Shown: in pieces, positions 62,390-64,000 of the stretch | Position numbering within the stretch: the stretch's first letter is position 1 | Layout: every line of letters starts with the position of its first letter | Assembly: GCF_001445655.1 (NCBI RefSeq) | Contig: NZ_LNBE01000004.1 | Span: forward strand, 2,356,001-2,420,000 | Origin: Streptomyces roseifaciens | GTDB lineage: Bacteria > Actinomycetota > Actinomycetes > Streptomycetales > Streptomycetaceae | DNA length: 64,000 nucleotides | Direction of reading: 5' to 3' | Made by a program: the position numbers and the translations under genes | The notes under the pieces: model-generated | Seen by the model: only the letters and a program-made list of their open reading frames with translations | Database searches by the model: none | What the model was told of the DNA's origin: nothing

Positions 62390-63929
62390 CGGCCTTCCGC
62401 GGAACCACTTCCCGGGCCTCCGCGGGCCGCGCCGCCCCGGCCGCCCCGGCCGGCCTGCCGGGCAGGAAGGCGGCGGTGAGGGCCGCGGCGGCGATGGCCG
62501 CGATGCCGCAGGCCAGCAGGGCGAGGTCCATGCCGTGGACGAAGGCGGCGTCCGCGGACCGGGCGAGTGCCGCGTCCCCGAGCCGCGCGGCCACCTGGTG
62601 CGCGGCCACCACGGAGTCGCCCGCGGCGCTCGCCGCGGCGGGGGGCAGGCCACCGGTGTCGAGGCGGTCGGCGAACGAGCCGGCGATGAGGCTGCCGAGC
62701 ACCGCGACGCCGACGGCCCCCGCGACCTGACGCAGCGTCATCAGCAGTCCGGAGCCGCTGCCCGCCCGGTCCCGGGGCAGGGCGCCGAGCGCGCCGTCCA
62801 TGGCCGGGAGGATCCCGAAGCCGAACCCGAAGCCGGCGAGCGTCAGCCACAGGGCGGTGAAGCCGTAGCCGTCGCCGACCTCCGTACGGCTGCCGGTCAG
62901 CGCGGCGGCGGCGAGCACGAGCAGGGCGCCGGGGATGACGACGCGGGAGCCGAAGCGCTTGGCGAGGGGCCCGGCGGCGCGCGAGGCCACCAGCAGGCCG
63001 CCCATCATCGGCAGCATCCGCAGCCCGGTGCCGAAGGCGTCCTCGCCCTGGACGGTCTGCAGGTGCTGGGGGACGACGAACAGCAGGCCGGTGAGGGCGA
63101 AGGTCACCAGGGCCGCGGCCAGGGTGTTCCAGCGGAACGCCCGGTTGCGCAGCAGGGTCACGTCCAGCACGGGCCGGGCCGAGCGGCGCTCGCGCAGCAC
63201 CAGGGCGGTGAGCAGGAGGACGGCCGCGGCGAGCGCGCCGAGCACGAGGGGCGAGGACCAGCCGCGCGCCGGGCCCTCGTTGACGCCGGTGACGAGGGCG
63301 GCCAGGCCGGTGACGGTCAGGGCGGTGGACCGGAGGTCCACCTTCGGGGACGCGGGATCCCTGGTCTCGGGGAGCAGGAAGAGGCAGGCGGCGATGCCGA
63401 GGGCCACGAGCGGGACGTTGACGAGGAAGACCGACCCCCACCAGAAGTGGTCCAGCAGCCAGCCGCCGACGATCGGGCCGAGCGGCAGGCCCAGCGCGGA
63501 GGCGGACGAGACGGCGCCGAGCGCCCGGGAGCGCTCCTCGGCGGGGAAGAGCGACGGCAGCACGGACAGGGCGAGCGGCATGATCAGCGCCCCGCCCGCG
63601 CCCAGGACGACGCGGGCGGCGACGACGAGCCCGGGGCTGGTGACGAACGCGCCGAAGAGCGATCCGGCGAGGAAGATCCCAAGGCCGGCCAGGAGCATCC
63701 GGCGGCGCCCGAAGCGGTCGCCGAGCAGGCCCGCGGGGAGCATCAGGGCGGCGAAGACGACCAGGTAGGAGTCGGCGATCCAGGTCTGTTCGGCGCTGTC
63801 GGCGCCCAGCTGGGCCGCCATCTCCGGCAGGGCCACGTTCAGGATCGTGCCGTCGAAGCCGAGGACGAGCATGCAGGCGACGAGGGCGCCGAGGGCCCAC
63901 CACCGGCGCGGGTCGGGACGGGTGCTCAT
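62382..63929 (-). CDS. MFS multidrug transporter, DHA2/EmrB-QacA type
   Basis: 515 residues from ATG 63929, with GGAGGT 5 nt upstream. Fourteen hydrophobic helices are visible, beginning WWALGALVACMLVLGFDGTILNVALPEM, which carries the DGTIxNVALP motif of the 14-TM drug:H+ antiporter family. Further motifs are GLLGDRFGRRRMLLAG (loop 2-3) and GLPLGPIVGGWLL (motif C of exporters). It should pump drugs outward using the proton gradient. The downstream overlapping TetR gene and the dyads at 63946-63995 indicate substrate-induced derepression. Confidence 0.92.
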   Translation of the reverse strand: MSTRPDPRRWWALGALVACMLVLGFDGTILNVALPEMAAQLGADSAEQTWIADSYLVVFAALMLPAGLLGDRFGRRRMLLAGLGIFLAGSLFGAFVTSPGLVVAARVVLGAGGALIMPLALSVLPSLFPAEERSRALGAVSSASALGLPLGPIVGGWLLDHFWWGSVFLVNVPLVALGIAACLFLLPETRDPASPKVDLRSTALTVTGLAALVTGVNEGPARGWSSPLVLGALAAAVLLLTALVLRERRSARPVLDVTLLRNRAFRWNTLAAALVTFALTGLLFVVPQHLQTVQGEDAFGTGLRMLPMMGGLLVASRAAGPLAKRFGSRVVIPGALLVLAAAALTGSRTEVGDGYGFTALWLTLAGFGFGFGILPAMDGALGALPRDRAGSGSGLLMTLRQVAGAVGVAVLGSLIAGSFADRLDTGGLPPAAASAAGDSVVAAHQVAARLGDAALARSADAAFVHGMDLALLACGIAAIAAAALTAAFLPGRPAGAAGAARPAEAREVVPRKADA

Positions 63930-63945
63930 GGGCACACCTCCGAAA

Positions 63946-63995
63946 GAGAGTTGAAGTCAAATGACAGTAACTCTCAAAAGATTGACACTGTCAAT
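63946..63995 (-). promoter_or_regulatory. Promoter and candidate TetR operators of the MFS-TetR operon
   Basis: GAGAGTT-N16-AACTCTC (63946-63975) and the palindrome ATTGACACTGTCAAT (63981-63995) are two dyads. On the minus strand the palindrome supplies a perfect -35 TTGACA (63994-63989). After 17 bp, GTTACT (63971-63966) serves as a weak -10. Repressor bound to either dyad would cover the promoter. Confidence 0.65.
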
Positions 63996-64000
63996 CGGGG

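Overview
The window reads as a single chromosomal stretch from a Streptomyces (or very close relative). The DNA is strongly GC-rich with GC-biased third codon positions. GTG starts and 4-8 nt gene overlaps are common, and many promoters have TAGRRT-like -10 boxes. The gene order add - afsQ2/afsQ1/sigQ - deoC - pmm - pnp - lpdA - accA2 - accE/accB - birA - cya - GGDEF - hutH - msrA - metB - ilvA - greA - mca matches, from memory, the SCO49xx core region of S. coelicolor. No tRNA, rRNA, CRISPR array, prophage or transposase gene was seen.

Layout. 0-4.1 kb: the 5' end of a GNAT gene, a Uma2 nuclease, a divergent MFS/LysR pair and an alpha/beta hydrolase. 4.2-19.4 kb: nucleoside salvage (add, uridine kinase, deoC with two aldehyde dehydrogenases, a phospho-sugar mutase, pnp) surrounding the AfsQ1/AfsQ2-SigQ signalling locus. 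19.5-26 kb: a gamma-glutamylcyclotransferase, LpdA, a DeoR-family regulator, a TetR regulator, an orphan antitoxin and AccA2. 26.3-30.2 kb: a more variable stretch with an IclR regulator, a DJ-1/PfpI protein, an XRE/DUF397 pair and small secreted proteins. 30.2-36.9 kb: Maf, an orphan PBP, a 45-residue membrane protein, an eCIS-core (DUF4157) putative toxin/protease, AccE, PccB-type carboxyltransferase and BirA. 37-45.5 kb: adenylate cyclase, enoyl-CoA hydratase, GGDEF protein, HutH, an L,D-transpeptidase and a tandem GNAT. 45.7-58.9 kb: MsrA, MetB, IlvA, an ABC exporter, GreA and Mca. 58.9-64 kb: a 129-bp tandem repeat array, a DUF255 thioredoxin-like protein, a 15-bp minisatellite and a TetR/MFS efflux unit.

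How parts work together. AccA2 (biotin carboxylase/BCCP), the PccB-like beta subunit, AccE and the biotin ligase BirA form an acyl-CoA carboxylase set. Add, Pnp, DeoC and the sugar mutase form a nucleoside breakdown route, and add, deoC and pnp share an identical palindrome CTACGCGCGTAG next to their promoters. AfsQ1/Q2, SigQ, Cya and the GGDEF protein are signalling elements.

Most notable observations: (1) the shared nucleoside operator; (2) a 259-bp near-perfect inverted duplication of the pmm 5' end and promoter, aimed antisense at pnp; (3) a DUF4157 protein whose C-terminal half carries a caspase/CHAT-like His-Cys pair, a candidate contractile-injection effector; (4) a 129-bp tandem array with a diverged relative 36 kb away; (5) a repeated geometry of -10 box followed by 6-8 nt and the start codon, predicting several leaderless mRNAs.
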